Origin: Agrococcus sp. Marseille-Q4369 | GTDB taxonomy: Bacteria; Actinomycetota; Actinomycetes; Actinomycetales; Microbacteriaceae | DNA: 64,000 nucleotides | Reading direction: 5' to 3' | NCBI RefSeq assembly: GCF_018308945.1 | Contig: NZ_CP070501.1 | Span: forward strand, 1,302,001 to 1,366,000 | Part shown: positions 21,168-29,667 of the stretch, piece by piece | Numbering within the stretch: position 1 is the stretch's first letter | How the letters are laid out: the number at the start of each line of letters is the position of its first letter | Made by a program: the position numbers and the translations under genes | The notes under the pieces: model-generated | Database searches by the model: none | What the model was told of the DNA's origin: nothing | The model's input: the letters and a program-made list of their open reading frames with translations, nothing else

Positions 21168-21356
21168 TCAGTCGACGTCGGGCTTCGCCGCCTCGTCGTC
21201 GGCCGCTTCGTCCTCCTCCGGCTCGAACGTCGACTCCTCGTCGGTCGTCGTCGCGCCGAGCCCGTCGGGGTTCGCGGGGATCGTGCCGTCGTCGCCGAGC
21301 CCACCGGGCTTCTTCGTGCCCTCGCCGTCGTGCTCGCTGCTCGCGTCGTGATGCAT
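21168..21356 (-). CDS. Small acidic conserved hypothetical protein
   Basis: A 62-residue hydrophilic protein, rich in Asp and Glu in its C-terminal half (TFEPEEDEAADDEAAKPDVD) with a Gly/Asn centre (GGLGDDGTIPANPDGLG). ATG 21356 has a strong GAGGAGG site 6 nt upstream, which argues it is real. No domain is recognised. It is probably disordered in the cytoplasm. Confidence 0.65.
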   Translation of the reverse strand: MHHDASSEHDGEGTKKPGGLGDDGTIPANPDGLGATTTDEESTFEPEEDEAADDEAAKPDVD

Positions 21357-21422
21357 GGCTGCCTCCTCGGGTCGTGCAGCCACCCTAGACCGCGCGCCCG
21401 AGCGGCGGCCGGGAACGAGGAA

Positions 21423-21446
21423 GGGCCCCGGCCGAAGCCGGGGCCC
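21423..21446. terminator. Terminator after sucD
   Basis: GGGCCCCGGC-CGAA-GCCGGGGCCC, a 10-bp perfect stem with a stable tetraloop 31 bp beyond the sucD stop. Confidence 0.9.
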
Positions 21447-21477
21447 GTTGCTCACGCAGTCGTGCTCGCGCAGTCGC

Positions 21478-22377
21478 TCAGAGCGACTCGATGACCTCTC
21501 GCATGAGGCGGGCGGTCTCGGACGGCGTCTTGCCGACCTTGACGCCGGCCGCCTCGAGCGCGACCTGCTTCGCCTCGGCGGTGCCGGAGGAGCCGGAGAC
21601 GATCGCGCCGGCGTGGCCCATCGTCTTGCCCTCGGGAGCGGTGAAGCCCGCGACGTAGCCGACGACCGGCTTCGTCACGTTGGCCTTGATGAAGTCGGCC
21701 GCGCGCTCCTCGGCGTCGCCGCCGATCTCGCCGATCATGACGATCGCCTTCGTCTCGGGGTCGGCCTCGAACGCCTCGAGCGCGTCGATGTGCGTCGTGC
21801 CGATGATCGGGTCGCCGCCGATGCCGATGGCGGTCGAGAAGCCGATGTCGCGCAGCTCGAACATCATCTGGTAGGTCAGCGTGCCCGACTTCGACACGAG
21901 GCCGATCGGGCCCTTGCCCGTGATGTTCGCGGGCGTGATGCCGACGAGCGACTCCTCGGGCGTGATGATGCCCGGGCAGTTCGGGCCGATGATGCGCGTC
22001 GTGCCCTTCGCCTTGGCGTGGGCCCAGAACTCGGCAGAGTCCTGCACGGGGATGCCCTCGGTGATGACGACGAGCAGGCCGATGCCCGCGTCGACGGCCT
22101 CGATGACGGCGTCCTTCGCGAACGCCGGCGGCACGAAGACGATCGACGTGTCGGCGCCCGTCTCGGCCATCGCCTCGGCGACGGAGCCGAAGACCGGCAG
22201 CTCGACGGCGGAGCCGTCCTTCCCCGTGTGGGAGACGGTCGTGCCGGCCTTGCGCGCGTTCACGCCGCCGACGACCTGGGTGCCGGCCGCGAGCATCCGG
22301 GCGGTGTGCTTCGAGCCCTCGCCGCCGGTGATGCCCTGGACGATGACCTTGCTGTCCTTGTTGAGGTAGATCGACAT
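21478..22377 (-). CDS. sucD: Succinyl-CoA synthetase alpha subunit
   Basis: Forms the alpha/beta ligase interconverting succinyl-CoA and succinate with nucleotide triphosphate in the TCA cycle. 299 residues. Seen: CoA-binding [45 protein letters not shown], and [11 protein letters not shown] with the phosphorylated His. It lies 14 bp downstream of sucC in the same operon and is followed by a terminator. Confidence 0.97.
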   Translation of the reverse strand: MSIYLNKDSKVIVQGITGGEGSKHTARMLAAGTQVVGGVNARKAGTTVSHTGKDGSAVELPVFGSVAEAMAETGADTSIVFVPPAFAKDAVIEAVDAGIGLLVVITEGIPVQDSAEFWAHAKAKGTTRIIGPNCPGIITPEESLVGITPANITGKGPIGLVSKSGTLTYQMMFELRDIGFSTAIGIGGDPIIGTTHIDALEAFEADPETKAIVMIGEIGGDAEERAADFIKANVTKPVVGYVAGFTAPEGKTMGHAGAIVSGSSGTAEAKQVALEAAGVKVGKTPSETARLMREVIESL

Positions 22378-22391
22378 CTCTTCTGGTTCTC

Positions 22392-23558
22392 CTATGCCGC
22401 AGCCAGCTCGGCGGCCTTGTCGGCGGCCTCGTCCATCGTCTCGACCACCGTCACGAGCGGGTGGTTCGCGTCGGCGAGGATCTGTCGGCCCTCGTCGACG
22501 TTGTTGCCGTCGAGCCGCACGACGAGCGGCTTCGACGCCTCGTCCCCGAGGATCTCGAGCGCCTTCACGATGCCGTTCGCGACCTCGTCGCATGCGGTGA
22601 TGCCGCCGAAGACGTTGACGAAGACGCTCTTGACGTCCTCGTCGTTCAGGATGACGTCGAGGCCCGCGGCCATGACCTGCGCGGAGGCGCCGCCGCCGAT
22701 GTCGAGGAAGTTGGCGGGCTTGACGCCGCCGTGGCGCTCGCCCGCGTAGGCGACGACGTCGAGCGTCGACATGACGAGGCCCGCGCCGTTGCCGATGATG
22801 CCGACCTGGCCGTCGAGCTTCACGTAGTTGAGGCCGGCCTCCTTGGCCTTCGCCTCGAGCGGGTTCGCCGCGGCCTTGTCCTCGAGCTGCGCATGCGTCT
22901 CGTGGCGGAACTCGGCGTTCTCGTCGAGCGTGATCTTGCCGTCGAGCGCGATGACGTCGCCGCCCTCGGTGAGCACGAGCGGGTTGACCTCGACGAGCGT
23001 CGCGTCCTCGCCGGTGAAGACGCCATAGAGCTTCACGATGACGGGCGCGACCTTCGCGACGAGCTCCTCGGGGAAGCTCGCGGCGCGCACGATCTCCTCG
23101 GCCTTCGCCTGGTCGATGCCGGTCGCCGGGTCGACCTCGACCTTGGCGAGCGCCTCGGGGCGCTCCTCGGCGAGCTGCTCGATCTCCATGCCGCCCTCGT
23201 ACGAGCACATCGCGAGGTACGAGCGGTTGGCGCGGTCGAGCAGCACCGAGAAGTAGTACTCCTCCTTGATGGCGGCGCCCTCGGCGACCATCACGCGGTG
23301 CACGGTGTGGCCCTTGATGTCGAGGCCGAGGATCGCCTCCGCGGCGTCCTTCGCCTCCTCGGGGCTCTTCGCGAGCTTGACGCCGCCGGCCTTGCCGCGA
23401 CCGCCCGTCTTGACCTGCGCCTTCACGACCACGACACCGCCGCCGAGCTCCGCGGCAGCCGCCTGCGCCTCCTCGGGAGTGTCGGCCGTGATGCCGCGCA
23501 GCACGGGGACCCCGTGCTGCTCGAACAGGTCCCTTGCCTGGTACTCGTACAGATCCAC
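22392..23558 (-). CDS. sucC: Succinyl-CoA synthetase beta subunit
   Basis: ATP-grasp subunit of succinyl-CoA synthetase; 388 residues, normal length. Starts [42 protein letters not shown] is the nucleotide-binding strand-loop; [18 protein letters not shown] and [15 protein letters not shown] mark the C-terminal domain; [17 protein letters not shown] is the conserved power-helix region. First gene of sucCD. Confidence 0.97.
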   Translation of the reverse strand: MDLYEYQARDLFEQHGVPVLRGITADTPEEAQAAAAELGGGVVVVKAQVKTGGRGKAGGVKLAKSPEEAKDAAEAILGLDIKGHTVHRVMVAEGAAIKEEYYFSVLLDRANRSYLAMCSYEGGMEIEQLAEERPEALAKVEVDPATGIDQAKAEEIVRAASFPEELVAKVAPVIVKLYGVFTGEDATLVEVNPLVLTEGGDVIALDGKITLDENAEFRHETHAQLEDKAAANPLEAKAKEAGLNYVKLDGQVGIIGNGAGLVMSTLDVVAYAGERHGGVKPANFLDIGGGASAQVMAAGLDVILNDEDVKSVFVNVFGGITACDEVANGIVKALEILGDEASKPLVVRLDGNNVDEGRQILADANHPLVTVVETMDEAADKAAELAAA

Positions 23559-23745
23559 GCGTCATCCAATCGGTGTGCTGTTGGGGAATCGCCGTCGACC
23601 AGCCTATCCCCGCACCGCATGCGGGCCTGTCGCTTTCGGCTCGCCGAAGCCGCTGCCTTCGGCTCGCGGGTGCAGATCGGCCGAGTGCCGCCTTGCTTGC
23701 GGCGCCCTCGCGCGCACCGGACGATGGATGCCCGGGAGGACATCC

Positions 23746-24468
23746 ATGGATCCTGCGCTGCAGCGCCGCCCCGACCTGCCGCCGCCGGTCGGGTCCATCG
23801 CGTCGAAGCTCAACTGGCTGCGTGCCGGCGTGCTCGGCGCGAACGACGGCATCGTCTCGACGGCCGCGCTCATGGTCGGCGTCGCGAGCGCCGGCACGTC
23901 CCCGGCAGGCGTGCTGACCGCAGGGGTCGCGGCGCTCGTCGCCGGCGCGTTCTCGATGGGCGTCGGCGAGTACGTCTCCGTCTCGTCGCAGCGCGACAGC
24001 GAGCGAGGCGCGATCCGCCGCGAGCAGCAGCACCTCGCCGACAATCCCGAGGGGCAGATCGACCAGCTCGCCCACATGTTCGAGGAGCGCGGCCTCTCCC
24101 CCGCGACCGCCCACACCGCGGCGGTCGAGCTGCACGGCAAGGATCCGCTGCGCGCGCACCTCAGCATCGAGTACAACCTCGACCCCGACGACCTCAACGA
24201 TCCGTGGTCGGCGGCCCTCGCCTCCGCGGTCGCCTTCACGACCGGCTCCCTCATCCCGCTGCTCGCCGCCGTGCTCTCCCCCGGCGCATGGATGCCGTGG
24301 CCGATCGCGATCGCGACCGTCGTCGCCCTGCTCATCACGGGCTTCGTTTCGGCCCGCATCGGCGCCTCGGGCAAGCGCGTCGCGATGTTCCGCGTGCTGA
24401 TCGGCGGCATCCTCGCGCTCGCCGCGACCTGGGCGATCGGCGCGCTGCTCGGCACGCCGGTGCACTAG
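23746..24468 (+). CDS. VIT1/CCC1-family transporter (Fe2+/Mn2+)
   Basis: A 240-residue membrane protein of the vacuolar iron transporter family. The hallmark [20 protein letters not shown] (about 30-49) is followed by [19 protein letters not shown], the cytoplasmic metal-binding helical region (about 85-140), and paired C-terminal helices ([13 protein letters not shown] ... [16 protein letters not shown]). Likely moves Fe2+ or Mn2+ out of the cytosol. ATG 23746 follows GGGAGGAC. It is divergent from sucC. Confidence 0.88.
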   Translation: MDPALQRRPDLPPPVGSIASKLNWLRAGVLGANDGIVSTAALMVGVASAGTSPAGVLTAGVAALVAGAFSMGVGEYVSVSSQRDSERGAIRREQQHLADNPEGQIDQLAHMFEERGLSPATAHTAAVELHGKDPLRAHLSIEYNLDPDDLNDPWSAALASAVAFTTGSLIPLLAAVLSPGAWMPWPIAIATVVALLITGFVSARIGASGKRVAMFRVLIGGILALAATWAIGALLGTPVH

Positions 24469-24518
24469 CGCCGCGGCGGCCTCAGCGACGCGGGCTGTAG
24501 CGCAGCTCGTCCTACCTC

Positions 24519-24776
24519 GTGCAGAGCCCGTTCTCGATCGTCGCCTACGTCGCGATGGCGCTCATCATCGTCCTCGCGCTGTGGCTCAAGCGCCGCCGCG
24601 CTCGCTTCGAGGCGGCCCTGCCCGCGGCCGACACGACGGCCATCGCGGCGATCGACGAGGAGATCGAGTCGCACGAGCCGCACCCGCAGCCCGACCGCGG
24701 TCGGCTCTCGACGACCGCGCTGCCGAAGGTCGAGCGACCGCGGCCGGACCGCCGCGAGGGCGACGACCGCGACTGA
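24519..24776 (+). CDS. Small single-pass membrane protein
   Basis: 85 residues: one hydrophobic segment near the N-terminus ([19 protein letters not shown]) followed by an Arg-rich stop-transfer and an acidic, Pro-rich cytoplasmic tail. The start is a GTG with no clear ribosome site. Followed by a strong terminator. No family recognised. Confidence 0.5.
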   Translation: MQSPFSIVAYVAMALIIVLALWLKRRRARFEAALPAADTTAIAAIDEEIESHEPHPQPDRGRLSTTALPKVERPRPDRREGDDRD

Positions 24777-24791
24777 GTCGCACCACCACAC

Positions 24792-24830
24792 GACGGATGC
24801 CGTCCCGGACACGCCGGGACGGCATCCGTC
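24792..24830. terminator. Terminator between two small membrane-protein genes
   Basis: GACGGATGCCGTCCCGG (24792-24808) pairs perfectly with 24814-24830 around a 5-nt loop. Confidence 0.9.
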
Positions 24831-24850
24831 ATCCGTGGCAGGCTGGGCGC

Positions 24851-25027
24851 ATGCAGGAGCAGAGCCGCGAGCAGGACCGGGTGCCGCCGGAGCTCGACCC
24901 CTACTTCGAGCGCTTCGACGACGACCGGCCGCCGCGCACGATGGCGCGCCGCTTCCGGCCGATCATCGTCGGCGGCGCGGCGCTCACGCTCGTCGCGATG
25001 GTGCTGCTCGTCACGCAGTCGCTCTAG
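24851..25027 (+). CDS. Small tail-anchored-like membrane protein
   Basis: 58 residues: an acidic, Pro-rich N-terminus (RVPPELDPYFERFDDDRPPRTMARRF) then a single C-terminal hydrophobic helix (IIVGGAALTLVAMVLLV). No ribosome site; the ATG comes 20 bp after the terminator hairpin. Convergent with the next gene. Function unknown. Confidence 0.5.
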   Translation: MQEQSREQDRVPPELDPYFERFDDDRPPRTMARRFRPIIVGGAALTLVAMVLLVTQSL

Positions 25028-25033
25028 CCCGCG

Positions 25034-26656
25034 TCAGCCGACGAGCGGCACCGCCTCGACCCGATCGCCCGGTCCGGCGAGCACGAGCACGCGACGCGCC
25101 GCGATGCCCTCGAGCGCCGCGAGCACCGCGTCCGTCGGCGGCTGCTCCCCTGCCTCCGCACGCGGCCACTCGACGACGGTCGCCCCGGTCGCCGCCTCGA
25201 TCGCGCGCGCGAGGGCCGCGCTGTCGTCCGTCGCGACGAGCACGACGCGGTCGATCGCACGCGCTCGCTGCGCGGGCGGCGCCGCCCGGCGATCGCGCCG
25301 CCAGATGGCGAAGTGGTAGGCCGCGACGAGCACCGTCGCGAGCAGCAGCCCGAACGGCGCGCGGATGCGCTCGATCGGCCCCTCGCCGGAGCCTCCGTCG
25401 AGCACGAGCTCGAACAGCCGGTAGCCCACGACGAGCAGCGCGACGAGCGCGACGACCGCGCTCACGCCGAAGACGGCGACGAGGTAGACCCGCCGCCCCG
25501 TCGCACCCACGTCGGCGGTCGCGCCGTCGAGCGGCCGCCACGCGAGCCACCACACCGGCGCGCCGACGAGGAGCGCCGCGAGGCCGGCGAGCAGGAGCGA
25601 ACGCGGGCCGCTGCCTGCGAGCGGTGCGGTGAGCGTCGCGAGCAGAGCGTTGACGATCACGCCGACGCCCGACGCCGCGAAGATGAGGCCGACACCGGCC
25701 TCGACGAGCCGCGCGGCGCTGCGGGTGCTCGCCGATCGCTCGCTCGCGTGGCGCCGGTGGTAGAGCCACACGACCGCGCCGACCGCGGCCGCGGCGATCG
25801 CCAGCGGGAGCGGATCGAGCAGCCGGCTCCAGGGCTCCGCGCGGTCGAACGCGGCGCGCAGCCCGACGTGCAGCGCGGTGCCGAGCCCGGCGAGCGCGAC
25901 CACGGCTCCCCCGAGCACACCCGTGACGACGAGCACGACCGAGGCGAAGGTGCGCTGGAGCGCGGTCGCGCGCTCTCGCACCCAGTGCCACCACCAGATG
26001 AGCGCCCCGCCCGCAGCCCAGACGAGCGCCTGCAGGGGGCTGAGCCACCAGTCGCTCCCCACCGTCGCGAGCTCGGGGAGCACGGCAGCGCCGAGCACGC
26101 CGCGCAGCGCATCGATGGCCCCGACGGCCGCGACGACGAGCCCGTAGGCGGCGCCGAGCACCGGGGGCACGGTCGACAGCCGCAGCGGCCCCTTGCGCGG
26201 ATGCGCCCAGAGCAGCCGGTGCCCGATCCAGACAGCGAGCCACGTGACACCGGTGGCAAGGCTGTCGGGCGCCCAGTCGCCGCGCAGCAGCCCTGCCAGC
26301 GTGCCGAGCAGCGACGTGGTCGCGGTGACCAGCGCGACGATCGAGAGCACCGCGACGTAGATCCCCCACGCCGCCGACGACCGGTCGGGCCCGGCGAGCT
26401 GGCGCCACAGGAACCACCACAGCAGCGCCCACAGCGGCCCGCCGATGAGCGCGAAGGCGAGCGAGAGCGCGAGACCGCCTGCACCGCCCGCGACGTCCGG
26501 GCGCCCCTCGAGCAAGCGGCCGAGCAGCCCGCTCACGCCCGTCGCGGTGATGACCGCGAGCACGAGCAGCAGCGTGTAGACGATGAGGCGCCGCACCGTG
26601 CCCTGCGCGCCGCGGGGCGCTCGCACGGCTGCGCCGGGGAGGTCGGCGGAGCTCAC
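25034..26656 (-). CDS. DUF5671-like polytopic membrane protein
   Basis: A 540-residue protein with about 12 hydrophobic segments arranged as repeated blocks, each with a WWL or WW tryptophan pair (WALLWWFLWRQL, LIWWWHWVRER, VWWLAWRPL), as in DUF5671 repeats, and a soluble C-terminal domain of about 75 residues (RVVLVATDDSAALARAIEAATG... RRVLVLAGPGDRVEAVPLVG). Function unknown. The start overlaps the stop of the preceding gene by 4 bp (ATGA), so the two form a unit. Confidence 0.65.
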   Translation of the reverse strand: MSSADLPGAAVRAPRGAQGTVRRLIVYTLLLVLAVITATGVSGLLGRLLEGRPDVAGGAGGLALSLAFALIGGPLWALLWWFLWRQLAGPDRSSAAWGIYVAVLSIVALVTATTSLLGTLAGLLRGDWAPDSLATGVTWLAVWIGHRLLWAHPRKGPLRLSTVPPVLGAAYGLVVAAVGAIDALRGVLGAAVLPELATVGSDWWLSPLQALVWAAGGALIWWWHWVRERATALQRTFASVVLVVTGVLGGAVVALAGLGTALHVGLRAAFDRAEPWSRLLDPLPLAIAAAAVGAVVWLYHRRHASERSASTRSAARLVEAGVGLIFAASGVGVIVNALLATLTAPLAGSGPRSLLLAGLAALLVGAPVWWLAWRPLDGATADVGATGRRVYLVAVFGVSAVVALVALLVVGYRLFELVLDGGSGEGPIERIRAPFGLLLATVLVAAYHFAIWRRDRRAAPPAQRARAIDRVVLVATDDSAALARAIEAATGATVVEWPRAEAGEQPPTDAVLAALEGIAARRVLVLAGPGDRVEAVPLVG

Positions 26657-27111
26657 CGGGCAGCCTCCGCGCAGACCGCGAACTGCCAGGGCGCGGTCTC
26701 GATCTCCCAGCTCGAGCCCGTGCGCACGAGGTCGAACGTCGCCTCCTCCCGGTACTCGGAGGTGCCGAGCAGCCCGCCGCCGCTCGCGGTCACGATCGTG
26801 ACGTCGACGTCGGCGCTCGACTCGCGCTCGGTCGTGCCGGTGAGCGACACCCGCACCTCGTCGAACACGGCGGGCTCCACCGGCTCGCAGTCCTCCCGCA
26901 CCTCCGCGACGAGGAGCTCGCGGGCAGCTTCCTCGTCGCCGGCGATGACCGCCTCGGCGTAGCGCTGCACCACTCCCGCTGGCGTCGACGCGTCGAGCGG
27001 CTCGGCAGCGCCGCGCGTGAGCACGACCGCGAGCGCGATCACCGCGATGGCCGCGACGGCGGCGATGACCGCGATCAGCGCGCGGTCGCGGCGCGGCGGG
27101 GATGCATCCAT
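26653..27111 (-). CDS. Membrane-anchored protein with extracytoplasmic NTF2-like domain
   Basis: 152 residues. Residues 1-10 are charged, 11-33 form a signal anchor (ALIAVIAAVAAIAVIALAVVLTRG), and the remainder looks like a small alpha+beta lipoprotein-type domain (STPAGVVQRYAEAVIAGDEEAARELL... WEIETAPWQFAVC) of the kind often found in actinobacterial NTF2-like secreted proteins. Two Cys could form a disulfide. Translationally coupled with the DUF5671-like gene. Confidence 0.6.
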   Translation of the reverse strand: MDASPPRRDRALIAVIAAVAAIAVIALAVVLTRGAAEPLDASTPAGVVQRYAEAVIAGDEEAARELLVAEVREDCEPVEPAVFDEVRVSLTGTTERESSADVDVTIVTASGGGLLGTSEYREEATFDLVRTGSSWEIETAPWQFAVCAEAAR

Positions 27112-27172
27112 GACGTCATCATGGGCGATCCGCCGACCGGGCGCCAGCGGCGGCGTCGAGGTCGACGTCCGC

Positions 27173-29548
27173 TCAGAGCTTCTCGATCGGCGCGATCTTC
27201 ACGAGCAGCCGCTTGCGGCCGGTCCCGTCGAAGAGCACCTCGGCGACGCGCTTCTTGTCGGCGCCGGTGATCGCCTGCACGCGGCCCTCGCCGAAGTCCT
27301 TGTGGCGGATGCGGTCGCCGGGCGCGAGCTCCATGCCGCTGTTGTCGCGCACCTCGGTGATGGTGTTGGCGAACTCCCGCTTCGAGCCCTTCGGCAGCGC
27401 CTTTGGCTCGCGGAAGCCCGTCACGAACGACTCGCGCGGCTCGTCGCGCCAGCGGCCGACCGCGCGCTGCGACGACGACTGGCGCACCGTCACCGGCGCG
27501 GTGCGCCAGTCGATCAGGTCGGTCGGGATCTCCTCGAGGAAGCGGCTCGGCACGGCGGGGTTGACCTCGCCGAACTGCGCGCGCGTCATGGCGAGCGAGA
27601 GGTGCAGGCGCTGGCGGGCGCGCGTGATGCCGACGTAGAACAGCCGCCGCTCCTCGGCGGGCCCTCCCGGCTCGTTCGCCGAGATGCGGTGCGGCAGCAG
27701 CTCCTCCTCGACGCCCGTGATGAACACCGCCTCGAACTCGAGGCCCTTCGCGGTGTGCAGCGTCATGAGCGAGACCTGCCCGCCGGAGTCGTCGAGCTCG
27801 TCGGCGGCGGCGACGAGCGCCGTCTCGGTGAGGAAGTCGACGAGGTTGCCGGTGGGGTTCTGCCGCCGGAACTCGCGCGTCACCGCGATGAGCTCCTCGA
27901 CGTTCTCGAGCCGCGCCGCGTCCTGCGGGTCGGGCGAGCGGCGCAGCTGATCGGTGTAGCCCGAGCGGCTCATGAGGTCGCGCAGCACCTCGCCGGGATC
28001 GGCCTCGGGCCGGTCGCTCCACTCGTCGAGCAGCGCCGCGAGGTCCGTGATCGCCGCGGCCACCTTCGGGCCGAGCGCGATCTCGTCGACGCGACGCATC
28101 GCATCCCGCAGCGTGATCTGCCGCTCGTCGGCGAAGGCCTGCAGCGCCGCTTCCGTCGCCGGGCCGATGCCGCGCCGCGGCACGTTCATGATGCGGCGCA
28201 GGCTGAGGGAATCGGCGGGGTTCGCGACCGTGATGAGGTACGCCATGGCGTCCTTGATCTCGGCTCGCTCGTAGAACTTCGTGCCGCCGATAACCCGGTA
28301 CGGGATCGCGGTGCGGATGAGCACCTCTTCGAGCGCTCGCGTCTGCGCGTTCGTGCGGTAGAAGACCGCGATGTCGCTGTAGGCCATGCCCCCGGAGGTG
28401 AGCTCGACGATCTCGTCGGCGACGAACTGCGCCTCGTCGTGGCCGGAGTAGCCGGTGAAGCCGACGATCTTCGCGCCGTCGCCCGAGTCGGTCCACAGCC
28501 GCTTCTCGCGCCGGTCGAAGTTGTTGCCGATCACGGCGTTCGCGGCCGAGAGGATGTTCTGCGTCGAGCGGTAGTTCTGCTCGAGCATGATGACGCGGGC
28601 ACCGGCGAAGTCGCGCTCGAAGTCGGTGATGTTGCGGATGTCGGCGCCCCGGAACGCGTAGATCGACTGATCCGAGTCGCCCACGACCGTGAGGGACGCG
28701 CCCGGCAGGTCGGCGCGGAGATCGGGCAGGTCGGCGCGCGTGACGGGCTGCGTGAGCTCGCGGATGAGCGCGTACTGCGCCGCGTTCGTGTCCTGGTACT
28801 CGTCGACGAGGATGTGGCGGAAGCGCTTGCGGTACTGCGCGGCGACGTGCGGGAACGCGCGCAGCAGGAAGACGGTCTGCGAGATGAGGTCGTCGAAGTC
28901 GAACGCGTTCGCGCGCCGCAGCTCGTTGTCGTAGTCGCGCCACAGCTCGAGGAAGGCGGCGTCGAGCGGGTTCTCGAGGTTGGCGGTGCGGGCCCACGAG
29001 TCGACGTCGTGCAGCTCGTTCTTCGCCTTCGAGATGCGCGCGGCGACGCCGCCGGGCGTGAGCCCCTGGATGTCGGCGCCGCGCTCCTTGATGAGCCGCT
29101 TGACGAGCGCGCGCACGTCGCCCGAGTCGTAGATCGTGAACGACTGCTTGAAGCCGAACTCCTCGGCCTCGCGTCGCAGGATGCGCACGCACGCGGAGTG
29201 GAACGTCGAGATCCACATGCCGCGCGACTCCTCGCCGACGAGGCGCTCGACGCGCTCGCGCATCTCGGCGGCGGCCTTGTTCGTGAAGGTGATCGCGAGG
29301 ATCTGGCTCGGCCACGCCTCGCGGGTCGCGAGCAGCCCGGCGACGCGGTGCGTGAGCACGCGCGTCTTGCCCGAGCCGGCGCCCGCGACGATCAGCAGCG
29401 CGGGTCCGCGGTGCTCGACCGCCTCGCGCTGCGGCGGGTTCAGCCCCTCGAGCAGCTCCTCGGGGATCGTCTCACCGCGCGGTCCGAGGGGCGTCGGCCG
29501 CTGCACTTCACCGAAGCCCTCGTCCCCCAGGCCCCACAGATCCGTCAT
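27173..29548 (-). CDS. pcrA: ATP-dependent DNA helicase PcrA/UvrD
   Basis: A 791-residue SF1A 3'-5' helicase for repair and replication restart. Seen: Walker A AGAGSGKT (55-62), motif Ia ITFTNKAAAEMRERV, motif II LVDEYQDTN, motif III VVGDSDQSIYAFRGAD, motif IV LEQNYRS, motif V TLHTAKGLEFEAVF and motif VI RLFYVGITRAR. The C-terminal Tudor-like segment (APGDRIRHKDFGEGRVQAI) is the RNA polymerase-interacting module of PcrA. A short insertion (TRADLPDLRADLPG) interrupts the region before motif III. A TAGACT -10 box 9 nt upstream suggests a near-leaderless mRNA. Confidence 0.95.
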   Translation of the reverse strand: MTDLWGLGDEGFGEVQRPTPLGPRGETIPEELLEGLNPPQREAVEHRGPALLIVAGAGSGKTRVLTHRVAGLLATREAWPSQILAITFTNKAAAEMRERVERLVGEESRGMWISTFHSACVRILRREAEEFGFKQSFTIYDSGDVRALVKRLIKERGADIQGLTPGGVAARISKAKNELHDVDSWARTANLENPLDAAFLELWRDYDNELRRANAFDFDDLISQTVFLLRAFPHVAAQYRKRFRHILVDEYQDTNAAQYALIRELTQPVTRADLPDLRADLPGASLTVVGDSDQSIYAFRGADIRNITDFERDFAGARVIMLEQNYRSTQNILSAANAVIGNNFDRREKRLWTDSGDGAKIVGFTGYSGHDEAQFVADEIVELTSGGMAYSDIAVFYRTNAQTRALEEVLIRTAIPYRVIGGTKFYERAEIKDAMAYLITVANPADSLSLRRIMNVPRRGIGPATEAALQAFADERQITLRDAMRRVDEIALGPKVAAAITDLAALLDEWSDRPEADPGEVLRDLMSRSGYTDQLRRSPDPQDAARLENVEELIAVTREFRRQNPTGNLVDFLTETALVAAADELDDSGGQVSLMTLHTAKGLEFEAVFITGVEEELLPHRISANEPGGPAEERRLFYVGITRARQRLHLSLAMTRAQFGEVNPAVPSRFLEEIPTDLIDWRTAPVTVRQSSSQRAVGRWRDEPRESFVTGFREPKALPKGSKREFANTITEVRDNSGMELAPGDRIRHKDFGEGRVQAITGADKKRVAEVLFDGTGRKRLLVKIAPIEKL

Positions 29549-29667
29549 GTCCTGCCCAGTCTACGAGCCGCCGGTGACGCGGCCGACGGCCAGGACGCAT
29601 CCGCCGTGGAGACGACGGGCCCGAATGCGTCGCACCCGGGCCCCGGGACGCGCCCGTCAGGCGCCGC

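Noticed and set aside
23628-23720. Possible fourth copy of the 60-bp repeat between sucC and the VIT gene (gggtgcagatcgg...)
   Set aside because: It is shorter, its arms do not align end to end with the others, and it does not follow a gene 3' end. It contains only a small GCCGAAG/CTTCGGC hairpin.
24519-25027. Possible toxin-antitoxin pair made of the two small ORFs
   Set aside because: A strong terminator separates them, both look like single-helix membrane proteins, and neither has a toxin or DNA-binding motif.
29619-29645. GGGCCC inverted repeat after the lamin-tail gene as a terminator
   Set aside because: GGGCCC is self-complementary by chance in this DNA and the stem is too short and loop too long to call with confidence.
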